Source: CAYTBN01 sp964436045
Lineage (GTDB): Bacteria; Myxococcota_A; UBA796; UBA9615; CAYRNR01
DNA: 64,000 nt
Direction: 5' to 3'
NCBI GenBank assembly: GCA_964436045.1
Contig: CAYTBN010000030.1
Coordinates: 21,174 to 85,173, forward strand
The translations under genes and the position numbers were made by a program. The notes under the pieces are model-generated. The model worked only from the letters and a program-made list of their open reading frames with translations. It made no database searches and had not been told where the DNA came from. Below, in pieces: positions 43,278-51,776 of this stretch; the first letter of the stretch is position 1, and the number at the start of each line of letters is the position of its first letter.

Positions 43278-46200
43278 TACTCCGCCTCCACCCCCCGCGC
43301 CCGCTCCGCCGCCAGCGCGGCTTGCCGGGCCGCCCACTCCTTGCGGTGGAACAGGCGGGTCCAGATGTTGCCCCCGCGGACAGCGGCGCCGTCGACCAGC
43401 AGGTAGGCGACCGGGACGATGACCAGGGTGAAGAAGGACGCGGCGGCCAGGCCGCCGATCACGGTGAGGGCCATCGGGGCCATCGACTCGGAGCCCTCGG
43501 CGCGGCTGACGGCCATCGGGACCATGGCGAAGATGGTGGTCAGCGAGGTGATCATGACCGGGCGCAGCCGCACGGTGGCTCCCTCGATCACGGCCTCGCG
43601 CCCGTCCAGACCCTCCCGCCGAAGCTGGCGGATGTAGTCCAGCATCACGATGCCGTTGTTCACCACGATCCCGGCGAGCAGGATCACCCCGATGAAGGAG
43701 GCCACCGAGAGGTTGGTGCCGGTCAGCAGGAAGATCCAGATCACGCCGATCAGGCCCAGCGGCATCGTGAACATGATCGTGAACGGCTGGGCGAAGCTCT
43801 CGAACTGGCTGGCCATCACCATGTAGACCAGCAGGATCGCCAGCATCAGGGCCAGCACCAGCTGGCCGAAGGCCTCCATCATGTCCTCGTACTCGCCGCC
43901 GTACTCGATGGAGTACCCGGGCGGCATCTGCGACTGCAGCGGGGCGATGGCTGCGGTGACTTTCTTCATCACGGTGCCCAGGTCCGCGTCCTCCAGGTTG
44001 GCGGTGACCGAGAACCGCCGGTTCTGGTCCTCGCGGGTGATCTTGACCGGTCCCAGTCCGGGCTCCAGTACCGCGATCTGGGACAGGGGGATCGCGCCCC
44101 CGGCGGGCAGGGGAATCAGGATCTGTTTGAGCGCTGCCTCGGTGTCGCGGAAGTGCTCGTCGTAGCGCACGCGAATGTCGTACTCCTCGCCGCTCTCCCG
44201 GAAGCGGCTGGCCACCGCCCCCAGCGTCGCCGTCTTGATCGCCGACGCCACCTGCCCCACGGTCAGCCCGTAGCCCGACGCCTTCTCCCGGTTGATCACG
44301 ATGTGGCGCTCGGGCTTGGCCACCTTGAGGGTCTTGTCCACGTCGACGATGCCGTCGATTCCGGAGATGCGGGCGGCGACGCGGTCGGACCACTCGTCGA
44401 TGACCGCGATGTCCTGGCCGTAGATCTTGATGTCCACCGGCGCGGAGGCGCCACCCATCTGGGCGTCCATGCCGAAGAACTCGACCCGCATGTTCTCCAC
44501 CTCCGGGAGGTTCTTGCGCACCTCCTCGGTGAGATCGTCCGGCGTGTTGAAGAACCGGTCCTGCTTCTCGTGGAGGCGGACGAACAGCACGGACTCGTGC
44601 ACTCCGGCGGGATTGGTGGCGGACATGCCCGCGGTCGGGTCGTTCTCGTCCACGCCGACCAGCGCGCCCACGGTCTTGACGTCCGGGTACTGCCGCAGCA
44701 CGGCCTCGACCCGGGCGGCACCCGCTGCGGTCTCGTCCATCGAGGTGCCGATGGGGAACGAGATCTTGGCCATCACGATCGGGGCATCCGACGAGGGCAT
44801 GAACTCGGCGCCGATAAAGGGCGTGGTGCCGAGGGTCAGGACCAGCAACAGGACCACGGCGCCCACGGTCACGAAGCGGTGGCGAACACACCAGGTCAGG
44901 ACGACGCGGTAGGCGCTGCGGAAACGGGCGAAGATCCTCAGCCTGCCTTGCTTCTTCCGTTCCTTGCCGTTGGTGAAGAACACCGACGCGAGCATCGGCA
45001 CGATGGTCAGTGCGACGAACAGCGAGGCGAACAGAGCGGCGGCCACCGTCAACGCCAGGCCCTGGGCCAGGCGCGCGGCCAGCCCGCCGCCGAAGACGAT
45101 GGGCAGGAACACGACCACCGTGGTCAGGGTAGAGGCGATGATCGCCGTCCCGACCTCGCCGGCTCCGATCTTGGCCGCCTCCCGACGGCCCTTCCCCGCT
45201 TCCAGGTGGCGGAAGATGTTCTCGATCACCACCACCGCGTTGTCCACCAGCATTCCGATGCCCAGCACCAGCCCGCCCATGGTCATCACGTTCAGGGTGT
45301 CGCCGGAGATGTAGATCGGGATGAAGGTCGCCAGCAGGCTCAGGGGGATGACCGTCGCGATGGTCATCGTCGGCCGGATGTTGCGCAGGAACAGGAACAT
45401 GATGACCACGGCCAGCAGGGCGCCGATCGTTCCGCTCTGGGCCACCGACTTGCCCATGGTCTCGATGACCAGGCCCATGTCGAACAGCAGCCCGAAGTCG
45501 ATCTCATCGGGGATCAGCCCGCTGACTGCCTCCAGCTCCTTGATGTACGCCCGGCGCACCTGGAGCGGGTTGGCCCCCGACTCCTTGGTGACCATGAACA
45601 TCAGCGAGTCCATGCCGTCGCTGCGCACGGTGTTGCGCACGTCGCGCAGGCCCCACTCGACGTCGGCGATGGCACCCAGGCGCACCGGCGTGCCGGTGGC
45701 CATCGACATCCCGACGGCGGTGTTCTCCACATCACGCAGGTTGCGGAACATGCCCGTCGTCCGGAGCAGCTCCTCCTTGCGGTCGGTGATCAGGCGGCCG
45801 GCGGGCATGTTCAGGTTCTGGTAGGCCAGCGCCATCATCACCTGGTCCGGGCTGACCCCGGTGCCCTCCATCGCCGCCCGGTCGAGGCGCACCTGGACCT
45901 CGCGCTCGCGACCGCCGAAGAACGCCGCCTGGGCGACGCCGTCCAGGCGCTCCATCCGGGGCTGGACCACGTCCTCCATCATCTTCTTCATCAGGACGAC
46001 GTCGTCGAGACCGGTGGCGGTGTAGAACGCAAGTGGCATCGCCGACAGGCTGAACTTGATCAGGATCGGAGACTCCACATCCTCGGGCATGTACGGCTCG
46101 ATCCACGACACCGTCTCGCGCATGTCGGCAGCCGCCGCGTCCAGATCGGTCCCCCAGATGAAGTCGATCAGCAGGTAGCAGACGTCCTCCTGGGAGATGG

Positions 46201-46444
46201 TCTGGACCTTCTTGACCCCCTTGACCGACGCGATGGATGCCTCGTAGGGCTTGGCCACCACCGCCTCGAGCTCCTCTGACTGGGCGCCGGGGTAGCGCAC
46301 CATCATGCTCAGGGTCGGGAAGTCGATGTCCGGCATCATGTCCATGCCGAGCCGCGACAGCGCGATGGCCCCCACCACCACGACGATCATCACGACCATC
46401 GAGATGGTGACCGGCCGATCGACCGAAAAATCGGTGACTCTCAC
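43277..46444 (-). CDS. RND-family efflux pump inner-membrane transporter
   Basis: The 1055-residue protein has the AcrB/HAE-1 layout: TM1 (RPVTISMVVMIVVVVGAIAL), porter domain with DMMPDIDFPTLS, TM2-7 with the GLVLGIGMLVDNAVVVIENI motif that carries the proton-relay Asp, then the second half ending with TM12 and a charged C terminus. The length is standard for the family. The start is GTG at 46444, overlapping the adaptor gene stop (GTGA). With adaptor, TolC-like channel and TetR regulator it completes an efflux operon. The substrate is not readable; HAE-1 pumps typically expel hydrophobic compounds. Confidence 0.95.
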   Translation of the reverse strand: MRVTDFSVDRPVTISMVVMIVVVVGAIALSRLGMDMMPDIDFPTLSMMVRYPGAQSEELEAVVAKPYEASIASVKGVKKVQTISQEDVCYLLIDFIWGTDLDAAAADMRETVSWIEPYMPEDVESPILIKFSLSAMPLAFYTATGLDDVVLMKKMMEDVVQPRMERLDGVAQAAFFGGREREVQVRLDRAAMEGTGVSPDQVMMALAYQNLNMPAGRLITDRKEELLRTTGMFRNLRDVENTAVGMSMATGTPVRLGAIADVEWGLRDVRNTVRSDGMDSLMFMVTKESGANPLQVRRAYIKELEAVSGLIPDEIDFGLLFDMGLVIETMGKSVAQSGTIGALLAVVIMFLFLRNIRPTMTIATVIPLSLLATFIPIYISGDTLNVMTMGGLVLGIGMLVDNAVVVIENIFRHLEAGKGRREAAKIGAGEVGTAIIASTLTTVVVFLPIVFGGGLAARLAQGLALTVAAALFASLFVALTIVPMLASVFFTNGKERKKQGRLRIFARFRSAYRVVLTWCVRHRFVTVGAVVLLLVLTLGTTPFIGAEFMPSSDAPIVMAKISFPIGTSMDETAAGAARVEAVLRQYPDVKTVGALVGVDENDPTAGMSATNPAGVHESVLFVRLHEKQDRFFNTPDDLTEEVRKNLPEVENMRVEFFGMDAQMGGASAPVDIKIYGQDIAVIDEWSDRVAARISGIDGIVDVDKTLKVAKPERHIVINREKASGYGLTVGQVASAIKTATLGAVASRFRESGEEYDIRVRYDEHFRDTEAALKQILIPLPAGGAIPLSQIAVLEPGLGPVKITREDQNRRFSVTANLEDADLGTVMKKVTAAIAPLQSQMPPGYSIEYGGEYEDMMEAFGQLVLALMLAILLVYMVMASQFESFAQPFTIMFTMPLGLIGVIWIFLLTGTNLSVASFIGVILLAGIVVNNGIVMLDYIRQLRREGLDGREAVIEGATVRLRPVMITSLTTIFAMVPMAVSRAEGSESMAPMALTVIGGLAAASFFTLVIVPVAYLLVDGAAVRGGNIWTRLFHRKEWAARQAALAAERARGVEAE

Positions 46445-47568
46445 TTCGCCACCTCGATCAGGGCGTCGTCCGGGAGCCCGAAGTTACCCTTGGTGATCAC
46501 CTGTTCGCTCCCGTCGAGGCCGGTGGTGATCTCGACTCCCCCGTCGCCATGCATCCCCGTGGTCACGTCCACCCGCCGGGCGCGGTCGCCGGCCGCGACC
46601 ATCACGTAGGACTGCTCCTCGAGGGTCCGCACGGCTTCCGCGCTCACCGCCAGCACGTCCCCGCGATTCTCCAGCACCAGCAGGACCCGCGAATGCATGC
46701 CGGCACGGATCGTCCGTCCGGGGTTGTTGGCCTCGACACGCACCGGGAACGTGCGGGTCATCGGGTCGGCGGCCAACCCCACGCTCACGACCTCGCCCAC
46801 CAGCCCTTCGGCGGGCAACTGCTCGCCGACGGCGTCGACATGGATCTGGACGCGCATGCCCTCCGCGATCCGGGCCACATCCCGATCGGAGACCTGCAAG
46901 TCGATGCGGATCGTGTCCAGATTGACCAGCCCCACCAGCGTGGGGCTGCCGCCGGTGGGCGACATTCCCATGGTGTTGAAGAACTCGCCCTCCTCGCAGC
47001 CCACCGAGGTCACCACGCCGGCAAACGGCGCCCGCAACTCACCGCCGCTGATCTGTTCGCCGGCGAGCCCCGCGGCGGCGGTGGCCTGGGCCAGCTGCTG
47101 CCGGGACATCTCCAGCCCGGTGCGGGCCTGATCCAGCTGCTGGTCCGTGAGTGAGCCGGACTGATGAAGCCGCTCGGCGCGACCGAACTCGGTCTCGGCC
47201 TGCGCGAGGGCCAGCTCCGCCAGCCGCACGGCGGCCCGCGCCTGGTCCCGCTGCAGCACCGCCACGTCGATGTCCAGCTGCGCCAGTAGCTGGCCCTGGG
47301 TGACCTCGTCGCCCACCTGGACGGGCAGCCGCTTCACCTTGCCCGGCATGTCGGGGACCATCCGGATCGACTGACCGGCGTCCACGGAGCCGGCGAGTTC
47401 CAGGGTGCGGATCAGCTCGCCGCGTCGCACCGGCTCGACCTCCACGAGCGCGCCGACCTCGGCCACCTCCTGGGAGCTGAATCCCATCGCCTCACAGCCA
47501 GACAGCCCGATCAGCATCGAGCCGGATAGCCCCAACACTCCGAGCAAACGCGTCCACTGAGACCTCAT
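46441..47568 (-). CDS. Periplasmic adaptor (membrane fusion) lipoprotein of the RND pump
   Basis: The 375-residue protein has a signal peptide with the lipobox LIGLSGC, so it is a lipoprotein, then a beta-barrel/lipoyl/alpha-hairpin/lipoyl/barrel layout: GSVDAGQSIRMVPDMPGKV (first lipoyl half), a coiled hairpin (about 100-175), GELRAPFAGVVTSVG (second lipoyl half), and beta-barrel DTIRIDLQVSDRDVARIAEG. Start ATG at 47568 overlaps the TolC-like stop (ATGA), and its stop overlaps the transporter start. The adaptor is in the usual order between channel and pump. Confidence 0.94.
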   Translation of the reverse strand: MRSQWTRLLGVLGLSGSMLIGLSGCEAMGFSSQEVAEVGALVEVEPVRRGELIRTLELAGSVDAGQSIRMVPDMPGKVKRLPVQVGDEVTQGQLLAQLDIDVAVLQRDQARAAVRLAELALAQAETEFGRAERLHQSGSLTDQQLDQARTGLEMSRQQLAQATAAAGLAGEQISGGELRAPFAGVVTSVGCEEGEFFNTMGMSPTGGSPTLVGLVNLDTIRIDLQVSDRDVARIAEGMRVQIHVDAVGEQLPAEGLVGEVVSVGLAADPMTRTFPVRVEANNPGRTIRAGMHSRVLLVLENRGDVLAVSAEAVRTLEEQSYVMVAAGDRARRVDVTTGMHGDGGVEITTGLDGSEQVITKGNFGLPDDALIEVAK

Positions 47569-49022
47569 CGGATCACCTCCGGCTCCATGCCCACCGCCTT
47601 GCGCAGCGCAGCGTGGGAGATTCGCATCTGAGTTTCGGCCTGCAGGACCGCCATGTCGGCGCCAGCCAGCTCGGTCTGGGACTGCAGCAGCTGGGTGTTG
47701 TTGGCAACACCCTCGTGGAACCGCTCCTGCTCCAGGCGGAAGCTCTCGCGGGCGGCTTCGAGTCCCCCGCGGGCCACCTCGAGCTCCAGGACCGCCTCGT
47801 CGAATGACGACAGGGTCGCCTCGATCTCCACGTCCAGCATCTCGGCCAGCAGATCCCGCTGCGCCTCCAGCTGGCGCATGGAGGCCCGGGCCGCGCGGTT
47901 CTTCTGCAGAGCCGCGCCCCGGTCCCAGATGGACCAGCTGAGGGCGGCGGTCATGTTGGCGGTGAACATCCACTCGGGCTGGGCCGAGTAGTCCGGGTTC
48001 TGGGCGTTGAGGTTGCCGAGCACCACCACCGCGGGCAACCACGAGGCCCAGGCGGCGTTGGAGTAGTGCTTCATCCCGTCCAGGGTGTGGTTCATCGCGG
48101 CGACCTCGGGCCGGCGGTTCAGCGCCAACGCCACCAGGGCGTCGCGCTCCCGGGGCAGCTCGTCCACCGGGATCGCCTCGTCCATCTCCAGGTCGAGCGC
48201 CTCGTCCCGGGGCAACCCCAGCATCACCCGGAAGGAGGTCTCGGCCAGCCGCGCCATGTGGGACATCCGCAGGTCGTCGAGCTTGGCCTGGCTGAGTTGC
48301 ACCTCGGCCGCCATCAGGTCCGCCCGGCTGGCCATGCCGACCTCGGAGAGGTTCCGCAGATCGGTCACGTAGGCCTCGACCAGCTCCACCGACTCGCGGG
48401 TCATGCTCGTCGCCCGGCGCGCGGCCACCAGCCCATAGAAGCCCTGCTCGGCGTCGAAGGCCGTCTGGTGGCGCGCCAACCGCACCTGCTCGGTGCTGGC
48501 CCGCAGCATGTCCATCGAGGCCGCGCGGGATTGGTGGAGGGCGCCACCCGCGAACACGATCTGCTCCAGGCTGCCGCCCACCGCCCAGTTGTCCGCCCGG
48601 CCCATCTCGATGCGCTGGGCCTCGGCGGTGTCGCCGGTGTCCATGGCGAACCAGCCCATCATCATCTCGCAGAAGTCCCGGGCCGTCTCCTCGGTGAACC
48701 CGATCGGCAGGCTGTCGGGATCGATGTTGTCGCAGCCGCCGCCGGTGTCGCCGCCGCTGAGGAACTCGCTGGTGTCGAACTCCACGTAGGGTACGGGGTC
48801 GAGGCGGGTGTAGGACGCGGTGGTGCTGAGCTTGGGGAAGAACATCAGCAGCGCCTCGGTGGCCTCCGCCTGGGCCCGCTGCTCGCCGAACTCGGCGGCG
48901 TCGATGGTCAGGCTGTGGTCGACCGCCAGCTGCACCGCCTGGTCGACGGTCAGGGTGCGGGCCGCCGCGGGGCTCGCGATGGCGGCGACGAGGAGTAGCG
49001 CCGGTATCAGCCGCGTGGACAT
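47565..49022 (-). CDS. TolC-family outer-membrane efflux protein
   Basis: The 485-residue protein has a signal peptide (LIPALLLVAAIASPAAA) and the TolC twin repeat of about 200 residues: LTVDQAVQLAVDHSLTIDAAE, long coiled helices, a second copy beginning near EALVALALNRRPEVAAMN. Outer-membrane strands lie at the start of each. The ATG at 49022 has GGAGGATCG upstream. It is 53 bases after the TetR gene and overlaps the adaptor gene. With these neighbours it forms the exit duct of the RND pump. Confidence 0.94.
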   Translation of the reverse strand: MSTRLIPALLLVAAIASPAAARTLTVDQAVQLAVDHSLTIDAAEFGEQRAQAEATEALLMFFPKLSTTASYTRLDPVPYVEFDTSEFLSGGDTGGGCDNIDPDSLPIGFTEETARDFCEMMMGWFAMDTGDTAEAQRIEMGRADNWAVGGSLEQIVFAGGALHQSRAASMDMLRASTEQVRLARHQTAFDAEQGFYGLVAARRATSMTRESVELVEAYVTDLRNLSEVGMASRADLMAAEVQLSQAKLDDLRMSHMARLAETSFRVMLGLPRDEALDLEMDEAIPVDELPRERDALVALALNRRPEVAAMNHTLDGMKHYSNAAWASWLPAVVVLGNLNAQNPDYSAQPEWMFTANMTAALSWSIWDRGAALQKNRAARASMRQLEAQRDLLAEMLDVEIEATLSSFDEAVLELEVARGGLEAARESFRLEQERFHEGVANNTQLLQSQTELAGADMAVLQAETQMRISHAALRKAVGMEPEVIR

Positions 49023-49075
49023 CGATCCTCCACCTTCTTTCCTGCGTACCTGGGCAGCATCCGTCGAGTGCTTTC

Positions 49076-49741
49076 TCACTGGCCATCCCCTCCGGGTGAG
49101 AGTGGTGCCGTCCCGGCCCCGTGGAGGAAGTAGACCTTGACCACCTCGACGTAGAGCTCGGGGGTGAGCTTCTCCTCTTCGTTGCGGGCCATCACCAGCC
49201 CGCGCGCGTAGTGGGAGGCGAGCCCGATGAAGGTGTGGGCAGCCAGGAAGGTCGGCTGGTCGCGCAGGTGCCCCTCGTCGATGCCTTGCTGCATCAACCC
49301 GCCCGTGCGATCCAGCAGCTCCCAGAACTCGCGCTCCATGAACTCGTGGAGTTCGTCAGAGGCGAAGCCGGCGTGGGACTGGGGATCGAACAGGAAGGCG
49401 TGCACGCCGGCCATGTCGACGGTGACGGCGGCGATCTCGGTGAGCAGGGCCTCGAGCTTCTTCTCGAAGCCGCCGTCCCGGGCCAGCACTCCGCCCACCC
49501 GATCGCGGATCTGCTCGAAGACCCGTTCGACCAGCTGGACGAAGAGGTCCTGCTTGTTGCGGAAGTAGTTGTACAGCGCGCCGGTCGAGTACCCCGCCTC
49601 ACGGGCGATGTCCTCGACCGCAGCCTCGTGGTACCCGGCCCTGGCGAACACGCCGAGCGCGGCGTCGATGATGTCCTCGCGGACGCGTTGGCGTTCGCGC
49701 GCCCGGCGATCGCGTCGCCGGGAATCTGCGTCGTTGCCCAT
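49076..49741 (-). CDS. TetR-family transcriptional regulator of the efflux operon
   Basis: The 221-residue protein starts with a basic segment and the TetR helix-turn-helix (DIIDAALGVFARAGYHEAAVEDIAREAGYSTGALYNYFRNKQDLF), then an all-helical ligand domain. It is the first gene of the tetR-tolC-adaptor-pump unit and is divergent from the thiS/molybdoenzyme unit. Promoter boxes and three phased repeats upstream suggest it controls its own promoter. The ligand is probably one of the pump's substrates, as for AcrR and TtgR; that is inference. Confidence 0.93.
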   Translation of the reverse strand: MGNDADSRRRDRRARERQRVREDIIDAALGVFARAGYHEAAVEDIAREAGYSTGALYNYFRNKQDLFVQLVERVFEQIRDRVGGVLARDGGFEKKLEALLTEIAAVTVDMAGVHAFLFDPQSHAGFASDELHEFMEREFWELLDRTGGLMQQGIDEGHLRDQPTFLAAHTFIGLASHYARGLVMARNEEEKLTPELYVEVVKVYFLHGAGTAPLSPGGDGQ

Positions 49742-49804
49742 CGCTCGACCTCCGTTTCGTCGAGCGCGGCCCCGTACTCTCCTCGCCCCTCCAGACGAGG
49801 TCTC

Positions 49805-49833
49805 AGGATAACCATCGATGAATGGCGTTTCAA
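49805..49833 (-). promoter_or_regulatory. Putative promoter of the tetR-efflux operon
   Basis: Minus strand: TTGAAA (49828-49833), a 17-base spacer and TATCCT (49805-49810), pointing to tetR 64 bases on. One of the three GATGAAT repeats lies in the spacer, so a protein on the repeats would block it. Confidence 0.55.
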
Positions 49834-49866
49834 GAAGATGAATTCATATTCACCAGGATGAATTCA
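49817..49866. promoter_or_regulatory. Three phased GATGAAT repeats, candidate TetR operator
   Basis: GATGAAT occurs at 49817, 49837 and 49857, exactly 20 bases apart, two helical turns. The second and third copies extend to GATGAATTCAT and contain the palindrome TGAATTCA; at 49839-49852 TGAAT-TCAT-ATTCA forms a 5-bp inverted repeat. The block lies in the gap between tetR and the thiS unit and overlaps the tetR promoter. Confidence 0.5.
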
Positions 49867-49914
49867 TAATCCGTAGTCGCCCGCCCGCGTGTGCTAGTTT
49901 GTCGGGCACCGACC

Positions 49915-50133
49915 ATGGACGAACGCGACTCGATCACGGTACTCGTCGACGGACTCGCCGAGCAGATCCCCGCAGGGTTGACCCTGGCGGAGCTGCTCGA
50001 ACGGCGCGGCGAACCGGTCGCGGCGGTGATGGCGGAACACAACGGGGACTACGTCCCCCAGGCGCGGCTGGCGACGGTGCGTCTGGAGGACGGCGACAAG
50101 ATCGAGATCATCCTGCCTGCCTTCGGTGGCTGA
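49915..50133 (+). CDS. ThiS/MoaD-like sulfur-carrier protein
   Basis: The 72-residue protein has the ubiquitin-like fold signature: TLAELLERRGEP, VAAVMAEHNGDYVP, LEDGDKIEIILPAFGG. It ends in Gly-Gly, which is needed to form a thiocarboxylate. By sequence it is closer to ThiS (thiamine thiazole) than to MoaD, but it is followed 43 bases later by a molybdenum hydroxylase, so a cofactor-sulfur role near that enzyme is possible. No thiamine gene (thiG, thiF) is in the window. There is no strong ribosome site before the ATG at 49915. The reading frame before it is short and unsupported. Confidence 0.88.
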   Translation: MDERDSITVLVDGLAEQIPAGLTLAELLERRGEPVAAVMAEHNGDYVPQARLATVRLEDGDKIEIILPAFGG

Positions 50134-50176
50134 GCCGACGCAGGTCAGGCGGGGTGCGCCCCCAAAGGAGTCGACC

Positions 50177-51148
50177 GTGACCCTCCCCCCCTTCGACGTG
50201 CTGGAGCCGACGACCCTGAGGGAGGCGAGCGAGATGCTCGCGGCCTTCGGCGAGCGGGCCCGGCTGCTGGCCAACGGCACCGATCTGCTGGTCAACCTCA
50301 AGAAGCGCTCGATGTTCGACGTGCATCCTCCCCCGCCCGAGGGGCAGAGCTGGGCCGGGCAGGCGCACCCGATGGCGGGAGCGGACGCACCCGAGGTACT
50401 GATCTCGCTGGGCCGTGTTCCGGGGCTGGTTGGCAGCCGCGTGTCCAGGACCGGGGTGCTGGTGCTGGGGCCGATGACCACCATGACCGAGCTGGCCGGC
50501 GACGGCCGGATCCGGCGCCGCTACTCGGCGCTGGCAGAGGGAGCGGCCGCCATCGGTGCGCCCACGATCCGCAACCGCGCCACCCTGGGGGGCAACCTCT
50601 GCCACGCCCGCCCCGCCGCCGACACGGCGGGGCCAGTGATCGTACTCGACGCCGCGATGGCGACCATGTCCATCGGGGGCGCCCGCATGGTCCCCGCCGA
50701 CGATTTTATCCTCGCGCCGGGACGCTCGGCCCTCGACGAGGGCGAGATCCTCGAGGCGGTCGCGCTTCCCCCTCCCCTCCCCCACCAGGGCAGCGCCTAC
50801 TGCAAGCTGATCAACCGCGCGACCCTCGAGATCTCCATCGTCAGCGTCGCCGCCTGCGTGACCCGTGACGGACCGGACGGAGTCATCACCGGGGCGCGCA
50901 TCGCGCTGGGAGCCGTCGGGCCCCGGCCCCTGCGGGCGCCCTCGGCCGAGCAGTGGCTGATCGGCACCGAGCCCACCGCCGAAGCGCTGGACGAAGCGGG
51001 CCGCGCCGCGGTCCTCGACGCCTCGCCCATCGACGATCACCGGGGGACAGCCGGCTATCGCAACGAGCTGATCCGGGTGCTGACCCGCCGGGCCGTGGGC
51101 CGCGCCGCCGAGCGCGCCGCCGCCGCGATGGGAGGAGACGATGGCTAA
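50177..51148 (+). CDS. Molybdenum hydroxylase FAD-binding subunit (xanthine dehydrogenase family)
   Basis: The 323-residue protein is the medium subunit of a xanthine-oxidase-family enzyme. It has LLANGTDLLVNLKKR (FAD site), GAPTIRNRATLGGNLCHARPAADTAGPVIVL (second FAD motif), and the C-terminal CO dehydrogenase-type domain. I find no 4-Cys insertion of the 4-hydroxybenzoyl-CoA reductase kind. An unusual Pro-rich insert (about 48-70) follows the first FAD motif. The GTG at 50177 has AAAGGAG seven bases upstream; a GTG at 50126 would overlap the thiS gene. It overlaps the next gene by 8 bases. The substrate of the complex is not known. Confidence 0.92.
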   Translation: MTLPPFDVLEPTTLREASEMLAAFGERARLLANGTDLLVNLKKRSMFDVHPPPPEGQSWAGQAHPMAGADAPEVLISLGRVPGLVGSRVSRTGVLVLGPMTTMTELAGDGRIRRRYSALAEGAAAIGAPTIRNRATLGGNLCHARPAADTAGPVIVLDAAMATMSIGGARMVPADDFILAPGRSALDEGEILEAVALPPPLPHQGSAYCKLINRATLEISIVSVAACVTRDGPDGVITGARIALGAVGPRPLRAPSAEQWLIGTEPTAEALDEAGRAAVLDASPIDDHRGTAGYRNELIRVLTRRAVGRAAERAAAAMGGDDG

Positions 51149-51776
51149 GCGTATCGTCGAGCTGGACGTGAACGGGCGGGTCCACGAGATCGCGGTCCTC
51201 CCCAACCGGACCCTGCTCGAGGCGTTGCGGGAGGACCTGGGCCTGCTCGGGACCAAGCAGGGCTGCGGCGCGGGTGACTGTGGGACCTGCACGGTGTTGC
51301 TCGACGGGAATGCGGTCAACGCCTGCCTAATCCTCGCGGTCCAGGCGGTGGGGCACGAGATCCGCACCATCGAGGGGGTCGCCAACGGCGCGACCCTGCA
51401 CCCCCTGCAGGTGGCGTTCATCGATCACGGCGCGATCCAGTGCGGCTTCTGTACGCCGGGGATGGTGCTGTCGGGCATGGCGCTGCTGGAGGCCAACCCG
51501 GATCCCACCGAGGCCGAGATCCGGGTCGCCATCTCCGGCAACCTCTGTCGTTGCACCGGGTATCAGAAGATCGTCGAGGCCGTGGCCGACGCCGCCGACG
51601 CGCTGGGCCGCGACCGGCCCATCGACACCGACACCCTGGACGCGGTGTCCCGGGAGCGAAAGACCGATATCGACCAGACCTCGGAGTCGATCACCACCTG
51701 GGCCCAGGGGCTGGATACGGGGGGGGAGACCTGGTCCCTCGGCGACTCGCAGGACGGGGAAGGGGACGACCGATGA
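51141..51776 (+). CDS. Molybdenum hydroxylase 2Fe-2S subunit
   Basis: The 211-residue protein carries two 2Fe-2S clusters. The plant-ferredoxin-type site is GCGAGDCGTCTVLLDG with a later Cys (NACLIL), and the second site is QCGFCTPGM and NLCRCTGYQKIV. These move electrons from the Mo site to FAD. The C-terminal 50 residues (about 160-211) are an extra acidic tail not usual for the family. ATG at 51141 has GGAGGAG upstream; it overlaps the FAD gene by 8 bases and the large-subunit gene by 4 (ATGA). A three-gene molybdoenzyme is clearly meant. Confidence 0.95.
   Translation: MAKRIVELDVNGRVHEIAVLPNRTLLEALREDLGLLGTKQGCGAGDCGTCTVLLDGNAVNACLILAVQAVGHEIRTIEGVANGATLHPLQVAFIDHGAIQCGFCTPGMVLSGMALLEANPDPTEAEIRVAISGNLCRCTGYQKIVEAVADAADALGRDRPIDTDTLDAVSRERKTDIDQTSESITTWAQGLDTGGETWSLGDSQDGEGDDR

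Noticed and set aside
42935..46279. Plus-strand frame of about 1100 codons opposite the RND pump
   Set aside because: The minus strand has an unmistakable RND transporter. The plus frame is His/Asp/Gln-rich shadow and runs through the satellite.
50126..50176. Upstream GTG start for the FAD subunit
   Set aside because: It would overlap the ThiS-like gene and has no ribosome site, while the GTG at 50177 has AAAGGAG at the proper distance.
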